Positions 11,700 through 22,792 of a stretch of 64,000 nt of DNA are shown here, one piece after another (within the stretch, counting starts at the first letter, position 1; the number at the start of each line of letters is the position of its first letter). The stretch spans positions 682,001 through 746,000 of the forward strand of contig PUDQ02000057.1 in assembly GCA_002964805.2 (NCBI GenBank), in the 5' to 3' direction. A program made the translations under genes and the position numbers. Origin of the DNA: Trametes villosa. Taxonomy: Eukaryota; Basidiomycota; Agaricomycetes; Polyporales; Polyporaceae. Under the pieces are notes generated by a model that was not told where the DNA came from, ran no database searches, and saw nothing but the letters and a program-made list of their open reading frames with translations.

Positions 11700-12080
11700 T
11701 CCTCCACCAGAATGTCTGTATGAGTCTTTCTGCGAAATTAGAGGGCTCAGCAGAACTGCCAGAACATCCCGCAGACTGTAATCTGAGCAACGAAGAACTT
11801 CGAAGCCTCTCAGATTGCTATGCTCCCTCCGTCGCTTCAACCGTTCTTCTGGCGCGCCCGATCGACTTGGTCACACACGGCGAGGATGTGGCCGTGCTCG
11901 ACTTGAGCGAATGGCCGGTCGGAGGGAGTGCAGCAATTCTGCTCTTGCAGTACCTGCCAACGACCTTTCGTTCATGCATATGGCTTCGATACGACGGTGT
12001 ACTCTGGAGGCTCAGCTCGAATCCCTTTTTTCCTCTGCAAACTTGCGCTTGGCGCCCTCAATTCTGTCCGTGATTGGAAG
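11700..12080 (+). pseudogene. Decayed 3' part of another receptor-like family member
   Basis: The plus strand here resembles the last exon of copy E in pieces and in changing frames. ELPEHPAD near 11752-11777 matches TPEHPAD at the start of that exon in E. Around 11970-12060 a second frame reads MHMASIRR, then LEAQLESL, then ANLRLAPS, which follows the order MASMLATLR, LREQLGEQL, APPSY of the coiled coil and tail. No ectodomain or membrane helix is recognisable upstream. I read it as the remnant of a sixth tandem copy, broken by indels. Chance similarity cannot be excluded without an alignment. Confidence 0.42.
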
Positions 12081-12238
12081 TTAGCCGTCGGAGGCGAGAG
12101 GGAGAGTCATCGAGATCGGCGGGTGAGGCACGCCGCCAGGCCTCGATCGCAGTAAATTGCACCGATCCGGAACGAGCTTGTTTCACAAGCGTCGTCGTCC
12201 ATGCATACGCCCAGCCCGAACGCGGCGGCCTAGCAACA

Positions 12239-12278
12239 TCTCTTTCTTTCTCTCCTCCTCCTCCTCTTCCTCCTCCCA
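12239..12278 (+). promoter_or_regulatory. CT-rich core promoter tract of the GH16 gene
   Basis: A 40-base run of almost only C and T ends 27 bases before the GH16 start codon. Pyrimidine tracts just upstream of the start are a known feature of fungal promoters and leaders. The assignment rests on position and composition only. Confidence 0.5.
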
Positions 12279-12305
12279 TACCTAACCCCTATACTCTCTG
12301 GCACT

Positions 12306-13924
12306 ATGATGCGCCGCGCCGCCGCCATCCCGTTGGCATACGCTCTTTTCGCGACCCCCTCCGCCCTCGCGGCGTTCAACCTGGCCAAGGAGTACTCCGG
12401 CACGAGCTTCTTCAATGGCTGGGACTTCGGTAACGGCTCCTACGATTCTACGACGCATGGTAAGCATCTCGCTTGCTGTGGCGAGGCATTTGCGCTGAAG
12501 TGACGGGCGTAGGACACGTGAACTACCTGAACCAGTCGGCCGCGACGGGCCAGAAGCTCGCGTACGTGAACGACGCGGGGCACGCGGTCCTCAAGGTCGA
12601 CGACTTCAACTTCGTCGCCTGGCAGGACAAGCGTAACTCGGTGCGACATGACGCGTCTACTACAGATGCAATGGGATCTGAACGCACACGCAGGTCCGCA
12701 TCGAGTCCACCGACTACTTCCCCGTCGGCAGCGTTATCGTCTTCGACGCCACCCACCTTCCCTTCGGCTGCTCCGTACGCGCCCCTCTCCCTCTCTTCTT
12801 CCTCACCTCTGCCCTGCTCACACTCCCCTCGTAGGTCTGGCCCGGCTTCTGGACGAAAGGCCCGAAGTGGCCACAAGGCGGCGAAATCGACATTGTCGAA
12901 GCCATCAACCTCATGGGCAAGAACCAGATGGCGCTCCACACCCAGCCCGGCTGCAACCAGCCCGCGGACGTGAAGCAGCTCGGGTCCACCGTGGGCAGCG
13001 ACTGCTCGTCCGGCACGGACTCCGCGGCCGGCTGCGCGGTCACGGACGCGCAGGCGAACAGCTTCGGCGGGGACTTTGCGGCCGCGGGCGGAGGCGTGTG
13101 GGCGACGCAGTTTGACGAGACGGGTGTCTTGTGAGTCCTGTCTGTCTTCTCGTGGGCTGGCTGGGTATTGACGCAGTGGGCGTAGCATCTGGTTCTGGAG
13201 CGTAAGTGCCGAGAGTTGTGCGCGATTACCGTAGCGCGTTGCTGAACTCCGCCACAGCGTAAGGACATCCCCGACGGCGTCACGAACGCGAAGGACACGA
13301 TCGACCCCTCGAGCTGGGGCACGCCCTCCGCCGCGTGGCCCGCCTCGTCCTGCGACGTGAACAAGTTCTTCACGCCCCAGCAGCTCGTGCTCGACATTAC
13401 GCTCTGCGGTGACTGGTACGCCCCCATCCCGCCTTCTCCCACCGCTGCCCCTCGGTACTGACGGAGGGCGTGCGTCCAGGGCCGGTCAGCCGAACCTCTA
13501 CCAGCAAACCTGCGGCGGCACGCTCGGCAACAGCACCGTCGACGTCTGCGTACGTCCTCTCCCCTTCCCTCTCCTCTATCCTCACATCGCTAAAGCTGAC
13601 CCGCGCGCGCAGTACATCGACAACGTGATCAACAACAACGGCACCAAGTACCACGACGCGTACTTCGAGATCTCCTCCATCAGGGTCTACACCGTCAACA
13701 ACACGATCCTCACCCCCACTGTCTCCGGCGACAGCACCGTGCTCGCCACCGCCACCGCCACCGCCACCGGCGGTTCCAGCAGCGGCTCGAGCGGCTCAAG
13801 TGGCAACGGCACGACCGGTAGCGGCAGTGGCGGGAACGGCGCGCTGCCCGCAGCGGGCGCGTACGCTGGGCGGCCGATGGTCGGCGCGACCGTCGTCGCT
13901 GCGTTCTCGTGGATGCTGCTCTGA
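12306..13924 (+). CDS. GH16 family beta-glucanase-like, secreted, probably GPI-anchored
   Basis: Exons 12306-12459, 12513-12640, 12694-12774, 12835-13130, 13186-13201, 13258-13415, 13480-13549 and 13613-13924 give 404 residues. Signal peptide about 1-22. The catalytic motif GGEIDIVEAIN places the GH16 ExDxxE residues at Glu138, Asp140 and Glu143 (nucleophile first, acid/base last). FWTKGPKWPQGGE is typical of the fungal laminarinase-like subgroup acting on beta-1,3 or mixed glucans, including wall glucan. The C-terminus is Gly/Ser-rich and then hydrophobic, which suggests a GPI signal and a wall or plasma-membrane role. Exon 5 is only 16 nt (IWFWS), yet both flanking introns keep phase. Substrate specificity cannot be read from the sequence. 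It converges with the gene at 14235. Confidence 0.9.
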
Positions 13925-14234
13925 GATGGGCGGGCGTGACTTGGACTACGTTGGACTTTAGACGCCTTGGGCGCGCATACAATACAGCTCCTGTTGTATC
14001 GGGATAGCTATTCGCAGTAACACACTACCTACGTTGCGCTGGGCGAGCTTTTGAGGAGTGCCTGGAATAGCGCACCTTTCTCTAGGGACGCTGCTTGAAG
14101 CTTCTAGCACTCCGTGAATGATTTTATATGCTGCAGATGGTGTCTGCAACGAGCCTCCGACTCTGCACGGCGAGGATGCATCTGAAGAAATCTCCAAAAG
14201 AATAAGATTAGTGTACGTGGGCTATGCAATATGT
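13925..14234. other. Convergent 3' ends of GH16 and Lhs1
   Basis: This 310-base spacer lies between two stop codons facing each other and should hold both 3' UTRs and polyadenylation signals. I see no gene. Confidence 0.5.
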
Positions 14235-17200
14235 CTACAGTTCGTCATGGCCGTGCTCGTCCTGGGCCGGCGGTGGCGGCGCGGTGCCCTCCGTCTCCTC
14301 CGCAGCCGCGCTCGTCGCCGCCGTGCTGCTTCTACTGCTGCTGCTGCTTGAGCTCTTCTTCGGCGGCTTCGGCGCGCGCTTCTTCACGAGCCGCTGCAGG
14401 TGGTTCTCGAGCACCTTCGCGCGCGCGCGCATCTCGCTCGACAGGATCACCGGGTCCTCGTTCATCTTCACCGCCTTCTGCTTCTCCACCCACTCGTTCA
14501 GCCACGTCTCGTGCTCCTTCAGCGTCTTCTCCAGCTCGTCGATCTCCTCCTTCGTGAACCGCCCCAGCGCGCCCGTCTCGGCCTCGCGCGTCAGGTTCTG
14601 CCGCGCCTCGGTGATGAACAGCCGCGTGCTCCAGTTCCACATCTGGCTGTTGTTCAGCGCCTTCGGGAACTCCTCGATCTCCTTGTAGCGGTGCACTACC
14701 GGGCGCTCCAGGCTCCTGTGTGGCGGTCAGCAACAGGGTGCGGAAACGGAGAGCGATGCACGTACTCTAGCGCGGTGCGCTTGTCGATGTACTGGATCGT
14801 CTCCGCGTCGTCGCCGTGGTCCGCGAGCCACGCAAGCGTCTCGTCTGTCTTCTCTGCGAGCGCCTTCCGCTCCGCCGCCTGCGAGCACTTCACGAACGGC
14901 GACTCAGGCGTCTCCTCCGAGAGCAGGTCGCGCAGCTTGTACAGGTAGCCCTCGAGCGTGTTGCGCGCCTCCTCGCGCTTGCGCTTCGTGCTCTCCTCCG
15001 CATCGACGGCAAGAAGCCGCTCACGCCCTGCACGCTTCTGCTTGACCGACATAGGCGCGACCGTCGGGAACCGGACCTCGACCTCGAGCGCGATCGGCTC
15101 TTTGGGCTTCACGGCGGTTGCGGACGGCTCAGCCGCAGACGAGGACGCGGACGGGCTCTCAGTGGCCTCTTCCTCGGCGGTGCCGACGTCCGCGGTCGTG
15201 GCGTCGACGGACTGCGAAGACGACGAACCTTTGCCAAAGAAGTCCTTCAGTTTGCCTGCACGACGCATGACTCACACCGTAGTACACATAGAGAATTCGT
15301 GCTTACCGGTGATCGACTCGTCCTTGAACTCGCCCGAGACGAAGGCGTCGCGCACAGAGGCGAAGCCGGACTCGGAGAGCATGACGGTAGCCTTCACGAC
15401 GGGATCCGTCGCCCCTGCCTCGGTGAGGTTCTTGATCGCCTCGCCGATGCCAACAATCTCTGCTTCGATGAACTCGGTCGGGAAGCCACTACGCGTATAT
15501 GAGCATTAAACAGTGAACTATTGTTTCAACGGACGTACGGCGCAGGAGGAGCTTTGTACGCGAGCTTGACGGCGAAGTCGTCTTGACGCTTGAACGTCAG
15601 CGTCTTCTTCGTGCCAGTCTTCGAGCCGGAGGGGAACACGAGGGTGTTGATCGTGCGCGGGCGCGCTCCGGGGCTCTTCGCCTCTGCCTGGTAAGACACC
15701 TGGATGTCGTACGGGCCGATGTCGGAGATGCGGATGTCCTTGGTCTTGAACTGGCGGCTAAGGGCTGCACCGTGCAGCGCGGCACCGAGAACCGCTGCCT
15801 CATCGGCATTCACGTTCTGAGCGATCTTGCCTCTGTAGAGCATGTCAGACGAATGGCGGAAACCATATGCTGAATCACTCACGCTCCGGCAGCAGACTTA
15901 ACGGCTTCCTGGATCATTGGAGTCCTCGAGCTACCGCCGGTGAGAACAACGGAGTTGATGTCGTCCTGAACTACGTGAGCATCTTGCTAGATAGTCCAGT
16001 AAAAGCAGCACCTACCAAACGCAAACCCGCGCTCGCAAGCGCCTGCAGGAGGGGGACCGCATACCGCATCTTCAAGTCCTTGCACGCTGCCTCGAACTCT
16101 GCGCGCGTGATCTTCGCCTTGTAGTCGATATCGAAAGCAAGGCTCTCGATCTGGACACGCTAACGTTAGTCCCTGTGGCAGGAGTGGGCAAGCAATGGTA
16201 CCTCACCGCTGCCATAGCCTCAGTGTTCGCGCTCAGGATCGCTTTGATGCGGCCCGCCTCCTTCCACAGTTTCGCCATCGCGCGTTTGTCCGTGCTGATG
16301 TCGCGCTTGTAACGCTTCTGGAAGTCCGCGACCATGATATCGCGAAGCCGCCTGTCGAGCTCCGTTCCGCCCGTCTGGCGGTCGTACCCAACACCGTGGA
16401 CGGTGATTTGCGTCGCGTCCTTCGCCGTCGACTTGGACTTCGGGTCGCTTTGGACGGACGCGAACTGCACGACCGTCGCGCGGATCGAGGACGCGCCGGC
16501 GTCGTAGATGACATGGTACTCGGGCTCCGGGAACGAGCGCGTCATGGCGTAGTTGACCGCAACCGCGGCGCCGTCGTTGATGAGCGCGAGCGTGCGGAGG
16601 CCCGCAATTTCAATCGCGTCCACGACCGCGTCCCGCTCAAACTGCGTGTAGTACGGCGGGACGGTCACGATGACGTCGTGCACCTTCTCGCCCGCGGTGC
16701 TCTCTGCGAGCTCGCGCACATACGCGAACTGCATCGCGATGAGCTCCTCGACCGCCCATTCCGTGCCGTCGGACCGACGGAGACCGACGGTGCCGCGCTC
16801 GGTCTTGACGACGTCCGCGGTGGATATGGAGGTGTAGAAGGAGACAGCGTCGGACTCGTAGGGGGCGGCTTGAAGGAACTTCAAGGAAGAGAAGGAATCC
16901 TGCGGGAATCGACCGGCCTGTTCCAGAACGTCAATACATATTTCCCAATCAAACTATATGGCAGACATCCCCAGGGGGACTATGATATGCCTCGGTACAC
17001 ATTCCACGGTTTGCATGCCAGGGCAACAAAAAGAGAATTTCCCCGACGTGAAAACCGTGGTACATATGCCGTGATCGTGTCGGGAGTTCTGGGAAGGGCG
17101 GTTGTTTGCCGTGTTCACGCCTTCCCCCCGCGTCTCGAGGGTGCTGTGGCACGTACGATTGCAGCTGCGTCCGACCCAAATAGTCTATCGTTCTTCTTCC

Positions 17201-17384
17201 ATCCGACCGTTGACTGAATCTTGCGTTTCGAGTCGCGGTTCAGCAGCACGTCGAACGGCTGGCCGGGTTTCATGAGCGACGCCTTGATGAAGTCCGCGCC
17301 ATAGTCGATAGCCAGGACGGAGCCGAGGACGTGTTCTGACCATAGCGAGAGCCACAGACAGAGAAAGAGAAAGAGCCGGGACAT
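14235..17384 (-). CDS. LHS1: ER lumenal Hsp70-like chaperone Lhs1/GRP170
   Basis: Exons on the minus strand: 17384-17157, 16917-16207, 16150-16016, 15965-15883, 15832-15539, 15488-15307, 15255-14766 and 14715-14235, giving 867 residues, close to yeast Lhs1. A signal peptide (MSRLFLFLCLWLSL) precedes the Hsp70 ATPase start VLAIDYGADFIKASL. VTVPPYYTQFERDAV, LINDGAAVAVNYA and VVLTGGSSRTPMIQEAV are the expected nucleotide-binding segments. A Ser/Ala/Glu-rich loop and a charged helical lid follow, and the last four residues are HDEL, the fungal ER-retention signal. Lhs1 is the nucleotide-exchange factor for Kar2/BiP during translocation and folding. All eight exons join in phase; the first intron (239 bp) is unusually long for this window. 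It is divergent from Cho2. The name rests on domain order and HDEL. Confidence 0.92.
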
Positions 17385-18403
17385 GGTGGCGGTAGGCGAG
17401 TGTGCAGGCAAGCGCGCCGGGCTTGCTGTATTTATGAGTTACACGTCACCCGTTACGCGCTACGTGTTAGTCTTGACACGTGTCGAGGCGCTGAAGTCTG
17501 ATGCCCAGATTGGCTGCGTGCTCTCCAGATGTTTCGCCGTCCGCCACAGACAATCGCGGCGATGCAGTAAGGATTCAGCAAGGACAGTGAGTGCGGAAGA
17601 GGTGGTGGTTTGAAACAAGGAGGAAATGATTAAGGTTCGCTCCGGAGAGCTGTCAAGCTTGCGTAGTACACCCTAACCCTAGTATGAGGTTCCTATCATC
17701 GTAACCCAGATGCCACTCCTCGGAAGTACAAATGCGCCACAAGTACTGAGTAACGTTTGTATACGCAAGTACTTTGCCTACACAGGGCCTATGGTTCAGG
17801 TACACCGTAGCAGGTCTGCGCCTTTCGAGGTCATGATGCACTTCACGAAAGTGACGCAACGTTAGCATGCAAGGATGGCAGTGGAGCTTCCCTCATGCAA
17901 GCAAGGCAAGGTTGCAGAGGGTTGTAAAGGCGTCTACCCTTGCTAAGGATGAATTCCTGTGGTGAGCTCCAGAAGCTTCGGTGCTGCTCTTGGAAACACG
18001 TAGAAGGTTTCGAGGGCTGCGCTGCCAGCACGCCACTGTGCTGTCCGCTTGCGCTGTCACCTCAAACCCCCCCTACTCAGTGCGCCAGTGGAGTATCAGT
18101 TCTCTGAGTATGCTCTCCTGAGTGTCTTCGCTCGTGCACATAGTACGCCGTACCAATAATAGCAAGGTCTATGATTCGCCCTCGCGTGTCGGGCCGCGGG
18201 ACAGTCAAAATCAAAATCGCGCATCGTGGCGGTGGCGAGGCGCGCCCGCGCGAAAGGTTGACGCGACGCGCCTTGGGGATGATGAGGGAAAACACGTGCC
18301 AGCAGCCCTCGCGCATTGGGGCGACGGGCGACGAGGCCTTTACGTCTTTACGCGCCTTCCTTACTCACTTCCTCCTACCGCCTCCACGTCACGGACGACC
18401 GCG
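17385..18403. promoter_or_regulatory. Shared divergent promoter region of LHS1 and CHO2
   Basis: A 1-kb spacer between two outward-facing genes. On the LHS1 side a TATA-like ATAAATA (minus strand) lies at 17429-17435, a CACGTCA (TGACGTG on the minus strand, the core of the metazoan unfolded-protein response element) at 17442-17448, and a perfect palindrome GACACGTGTC at 17475-17484. I see no gene in between. Assignment to the unfolded-protein response is inference from the motif and the chaperone downstream. Confidence 0.4.
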
Positions 18404-21400
18404 ATGGCAGCGACGGAGCCCACTTTACGCCAGCGGCGGAAGGACCAGCGCACAGCGTCGGACGAGACGATCACGAGTACCGCCGCCGAGGAGGCCCCGA
18501 AGCGCGATGAGGTGGTATGGGGCAAGACGCCCGGAGGCGAAGGTACGTCGCCAATGAACTCGAGAGGGGTGACTGAACGCAGAATACGACATCGCAGTGT
18601 TCCGGGTACCCACCACGCACGATGTGCTGACCCTATTCCACCCCGGATACCCCAAGTCGCACATCGATCTGTTCAATCTCGCACTGCTGGGGCTGCAGAT
18701 CGTCTTGTACCTGTCTCTCTCCAGGAAGGCCTCCCAGGTGTTCTTCCTGTTTTACTTCGCTTTCTGGCGTGCGGCGTACGACTGGGGTCTTGGCTGGGTC
18801 TTGACGAAGCAAAGCAAGCGGAAATGGATCGTGCGGGAGGTCCAGCGGCTCGGCTGGCTCGACGAGAAGCGCAAGCCCGAGGTTAGGCAGTGGATCAAGA
18901 AACAGCTCGCAGGCAAGATGGGCAAGGACTATTCGTTCGATGTTCGTCTCAGTTATATAGTGCTCACACGACCAATTGAATACTAACTCAGACTGCGTGC
19001 TATGAATAGGAACTCCCGCTGGAGTACAACACGTGGCTGCTCTTCCGCCAGCTCGTAGATATCATCCTACTGAAGTTTGTTTTTTCTGTGTCCATCTTGC
19101 AGTGCACTCAAGCTGATGTGTGTGTACGATATGTAGTGATTTCCTGGCATATTGCATGTTCGCATTCTCGTGCTTCCGCGTCCCCGAGGGGCTCTCGATG
19201 ACCGTGCACGTCATGAGGTATGCTATTACTTCCCGCACCACCCGTTCGGAGCCGGCAAACTCAATTCCTATTCAGGTGGATCGGCGGGATCGCATTGATT
19301 GCCTTTAACCTCTGGGTGAAGACCGAGGCGCACAACGTGGTCAAGGACTACGGCTGGTACTGGGGCGACGTCTTCTTCCAACGCGGTGCGCTTGTCTTCG
19401 ATGGCGTCTTCGAGCTTGCGCCGCACCCGATGTATTCTGTCGGTACGTCCCGGTATTTGAGTGACCGTCGTATCGCCGTAAGTGCTAAATGAGGATGCTA
19501 CAGGTTATGCGGGCTACTATGGTCTCTCGCTTATCGTCGGAAGCTATGCCGTGCTGTTTGTCAGTCTTGCCGGGCACGCCGCCCAATTTGGCTTCCTCGT
19601 CTTCTTCGAGAACCCTCGTAAGCCCCTTACACCTTCACTTCTCTTCCGCTCGTCATCTGAATGGTGCCCTGCCAGATATTGAGCGCACGTACGGCCAGCG
19701 CAAGCCTCTTGCGGCACGGTCCCCGGTGCTGCCGAAGGCCTCTCGCAAGCTCGAGGACGCCCCTGAGACGCACTCGAGACAGTCCTCGGTCTCTTCCATC
19801 GCGTCCACGGAGGCGCCCACCCCCGCTGCGACGGAGGGCGAGACCGCCACCGAGTCCGAGGAGGTGTACACTGAGACGGAAACGGAGCAGGAGCTCGAGC
19901 GCACCCCTAGCATTAAGTCGAAGCGCCACAACAGCTTAGGGCTATCCTCCGTCTCCTCGCGAGAAGACGTCCCGCGGAAACATGCGAAGCGCGTGCAGGC
20001 GACCTCGACGCATGACCTCTTCCATAAGTACTTCCGGCAGGACGTCGTGTTCCTCAACAACTTCGATCTTCTCCGGTGTGTCTCCCTGCCCTTCATATCC
20101 CGCGTCACCCCTCCGTATTCAGCGGGTTATCATACTGACGTAACCCGCCTACACAGTGCATCTGACTTCCAGCTTGTGGTCGTCATGACCTATGCGGTCG
20201 GATTCGCGTTCGTTCCTTCAGTCGCGCGTGGATCCGGGGGCGCACTCGCGCTGCACGTTGTGCACGCGCTCGCCTGGTGCCTGTTCCACTCGTTCGGGCT
20301 CGGTCTGCTCCTCCGCGCGCAGTCGCAGAGCAAGTTCCTCGTCCGGCACTACCTGAAGCATTATCACTACCCGCAAAACGACCGTGGCGAGGGCGCCGTG
20401 CAGGAGGCGTTCCAGAACTGGAAGGTGATCTACAACTTGAGCATGGTCATGACTTACGGTAAGTGTCCATCTGTTTCCGATGGGTCTACCAGCAGATGAG
20501 CGGGGCTGACTGTGGGGGATAGTGTCGTTTATTGGTCTTGCGTGGAGGACGTACTCTTTCCCGCAGCAGTGGACCGTAGGGAACGAGTTGCTGCGCCATA
20601 CGCTCGGCTTTGTGAGTCCAGCCACCGCTTTTCTGCTGCGCGCATTCTTGACACTCTCGAAACAGATCATGATCGGGCTGCAAATCTGGTCCACGCTTGA
20701 GTCGTACGAGGTCCTCGGACTGTTTGGCTGGTTCTTTGGCGACTTCTTCATCGAGGACTTCCCCTCTCACCTGGAGTACACCGGCATCTACCGGTATGCG
20801 CTGTTCCATACGTGCCTGGCGTACCCTCTAACCACCCTGCAGATACCTGAACAACCCCGAGATGATCAGCGGCGCCGCCTTCTTCGGTCTCGCGCTCATC
20901 AGCGGGAGCAAGCTCGTCTTCGCGCTCGCCGTCGTCCGTCTCCTCTCGCAGTGGTGGTTCCTCAGCAAGGTCGAGAAGTACGCCCCTTCCCCCCTCCTGG
21001 TCTGCGTGCACCCACTAACCTTGCCTACAGCCCGCACATGCGCAAGCTCTACGGCGACTCGATCCGGAGTGACGCTGGCTTCGTGAAGGTGATCAAGAAG
21101 GTCGCACAGAAGAACGCGCGCCTGCTCGAGTCGCGCGCGGGCCGCCACGCGCCTGAGATCAAGCGCGTCGCGCGGGAGGTCAAGGGCACGTTCGACAAGG
21201 TGTACGAAGAGACTGCAGAGGTCGTCGAGGAGTTCCTCGCGAAGTGTGAGTTGCTTCCCCCCCTCTATTTTGCGTGTCCTTTCTGACAGCCCCTCAGCGC
21301 GCCCACGTATTTCGGAGGTGGTGCAGGACACGAAGGTTCTCCTACAGCAGTCGCGCGAGCGCCTCGTGATCTCGCGCGTCGCGAGCGACCTCTCCGCCTA

Positions 21401-22294
21401 CGACACGAAGAAGTACACAGTCTCGATCGTCCCCGCCGCCGATGGCACCTGCCGCTTCCACCTCGGTGAGCCCATCCGCGTTAAATGGCGCGCGCCCCTC
21501 CGTCACTCGCGCAAGGACTGGATCGGCATCTACCGCGTACGTCTCCCCCCTCCTGTCATTTCATTTCACACTAACGCGCGGTGGCTTTCTGCAGGTCGGC
21601 GCAAACCAGTCGAACCTGGTCACCAAGACGTCCTCGCTGGGAATGTGGGTGCCCGTACACGACGACGAGTGGGACGGTGACATTCCGCTGGGCCTGCACA
21701 CGCCAGCTGCGGCCGCGCCTGGCGCGCCCGACGTCGAGGAGGGCGAAGTCGTGTTCCGCAGCGGCACGCTCCCGTGGCGGACGGGCCGCTACGAGGTGCG
21801 CTACCACCACGACGGCAAGTACAACGTTATGGGCCTCGACGGGCCCTTCGAGGTCGTCGGTGAGCCCCCTTCCCTCTCATGCGTTCGTGTCAAGATAGAA
21901 AGTATGGAGCTGATGAGTTGTGCGTTGCGTAGTTGACAAGCCGAGCAAACTCGACTTTGCGAGCGTGCGCGAGACGCTCATGCGCATCGTCCCGCTCTGC
22001 CTCGACAGCGACCCCTCGCTGATCCCGCAGTCATGCAAGCCCCAGCTCGCTTCCTCTCCCTCATCCGCGGACAGCTCCAGCGACGCACTACAAGAAGAGC
22101 CGGCGGCGGAGACGGAGGACGGGCGCAACCCGGACGACTTCCGCTTCTGGTCCGAGCGGCAGGCGCGGCGGATCTCGCTCGCGGTCGAGCAGGCGTTCGA
22201 CGTCGAGCTCACGCCCGAGCTCATCGTCGCGGACGCGAACCTCTCCGCGCTCGCCCATCGGATCCTCGTCTCGAAGGAGCTCCTCTCCGACTGA
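18404..22294 (+). CDS. CHO2: Phosphatidylethanolamine N-methyltransferase
   Basis: Exons 18404-18542, 18583-18941, 19010-19074, 19137-19217, 19276-19442, 19504-19617, 19676-20075, 20157-20458, 20523-20611, 20666-20793, 20843-20977, 21031-21245, 21298-21536, 21595-21859 and 21933-22294 give 1019 residues. The protein makes the first S-adenosylmethionine-dependent methylation of phosphatidylethanolamine on the way to phosphatidylcholine, in the ER membrane. [45 protein letters not shown] and [16 protein letters not shown] are characteristic of Cho2 and its two methyltransferase halves. A Ser/Glu-rich linker (about 309-440) separates the membrane bundles. The C-terminal part (WIGIYRVGANQ) looks like a beta-sandwich domain. 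Fourteen introns of 40-80 bp all keep phase. Frames reading into it from 18122 are upstream sequence: the methionine at 18404 is the sensible start. Confidence 0.94.
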
Positions 22295-22792
22295 GCTACT
22301 CGCCACTTACCACTCACGACTTTACGGCTTTCTCACGCACATACGACGATTGAGGGATGAGGACGGGGATGGGGGTAGGGTAGGGGCGTTCTTGGTTACT
22401 GCTAGATGAATATCTTGGGCAAAACGGGGAGAGGGCGGATCTGGATACCCGGCCCTACAGAGGCCTGGCCCTTGAGCGGGCGGCACGTATTGTATCGTCG
22501 ACTGCTGCACTTATTGGAAAGTAGTGTAGGTACGGATCACACGTAATACAAACGACATACAACCCAGCTGGTGCACGTTCGAGTCCGTCTGCGCATGCGC
22601 GCCCTCGCGTCAAACACCAGGTGAGTGTCAAGTATGTACCCATAAGTACGATGATACAGCGCTCGGCAGTAGTATACATGCATAAGTATCAGGAGAAAGT
22701 CTAGCGATAGTAATGCAATAAGTCAGAAGCGGAGAAGTCCCAGCGACAGATCCAGCCTACGGGTGGCTCGAAGGCCCACCCGTCCAGCTTCG
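22295..22792. other. Convergent 3' ends of CHO2 and the DUF6533 gene
   Basis: Spacer between two facing stop codons with no gene. It should hold both 3' UTRs. Confidence 0.5.

Noticed and set aside
16195..17217. 340-codon open frame on the plus strand
   Set aside because: Antisense shadow of the LHS1 exons, which have clear Hsp70 motifs and splice sites on the minus strand.
18122..18403. Upstream extension of the CHO2 frame
   Set aside because: No methionine with family similarity before 18404; residues look like untranslated leader.
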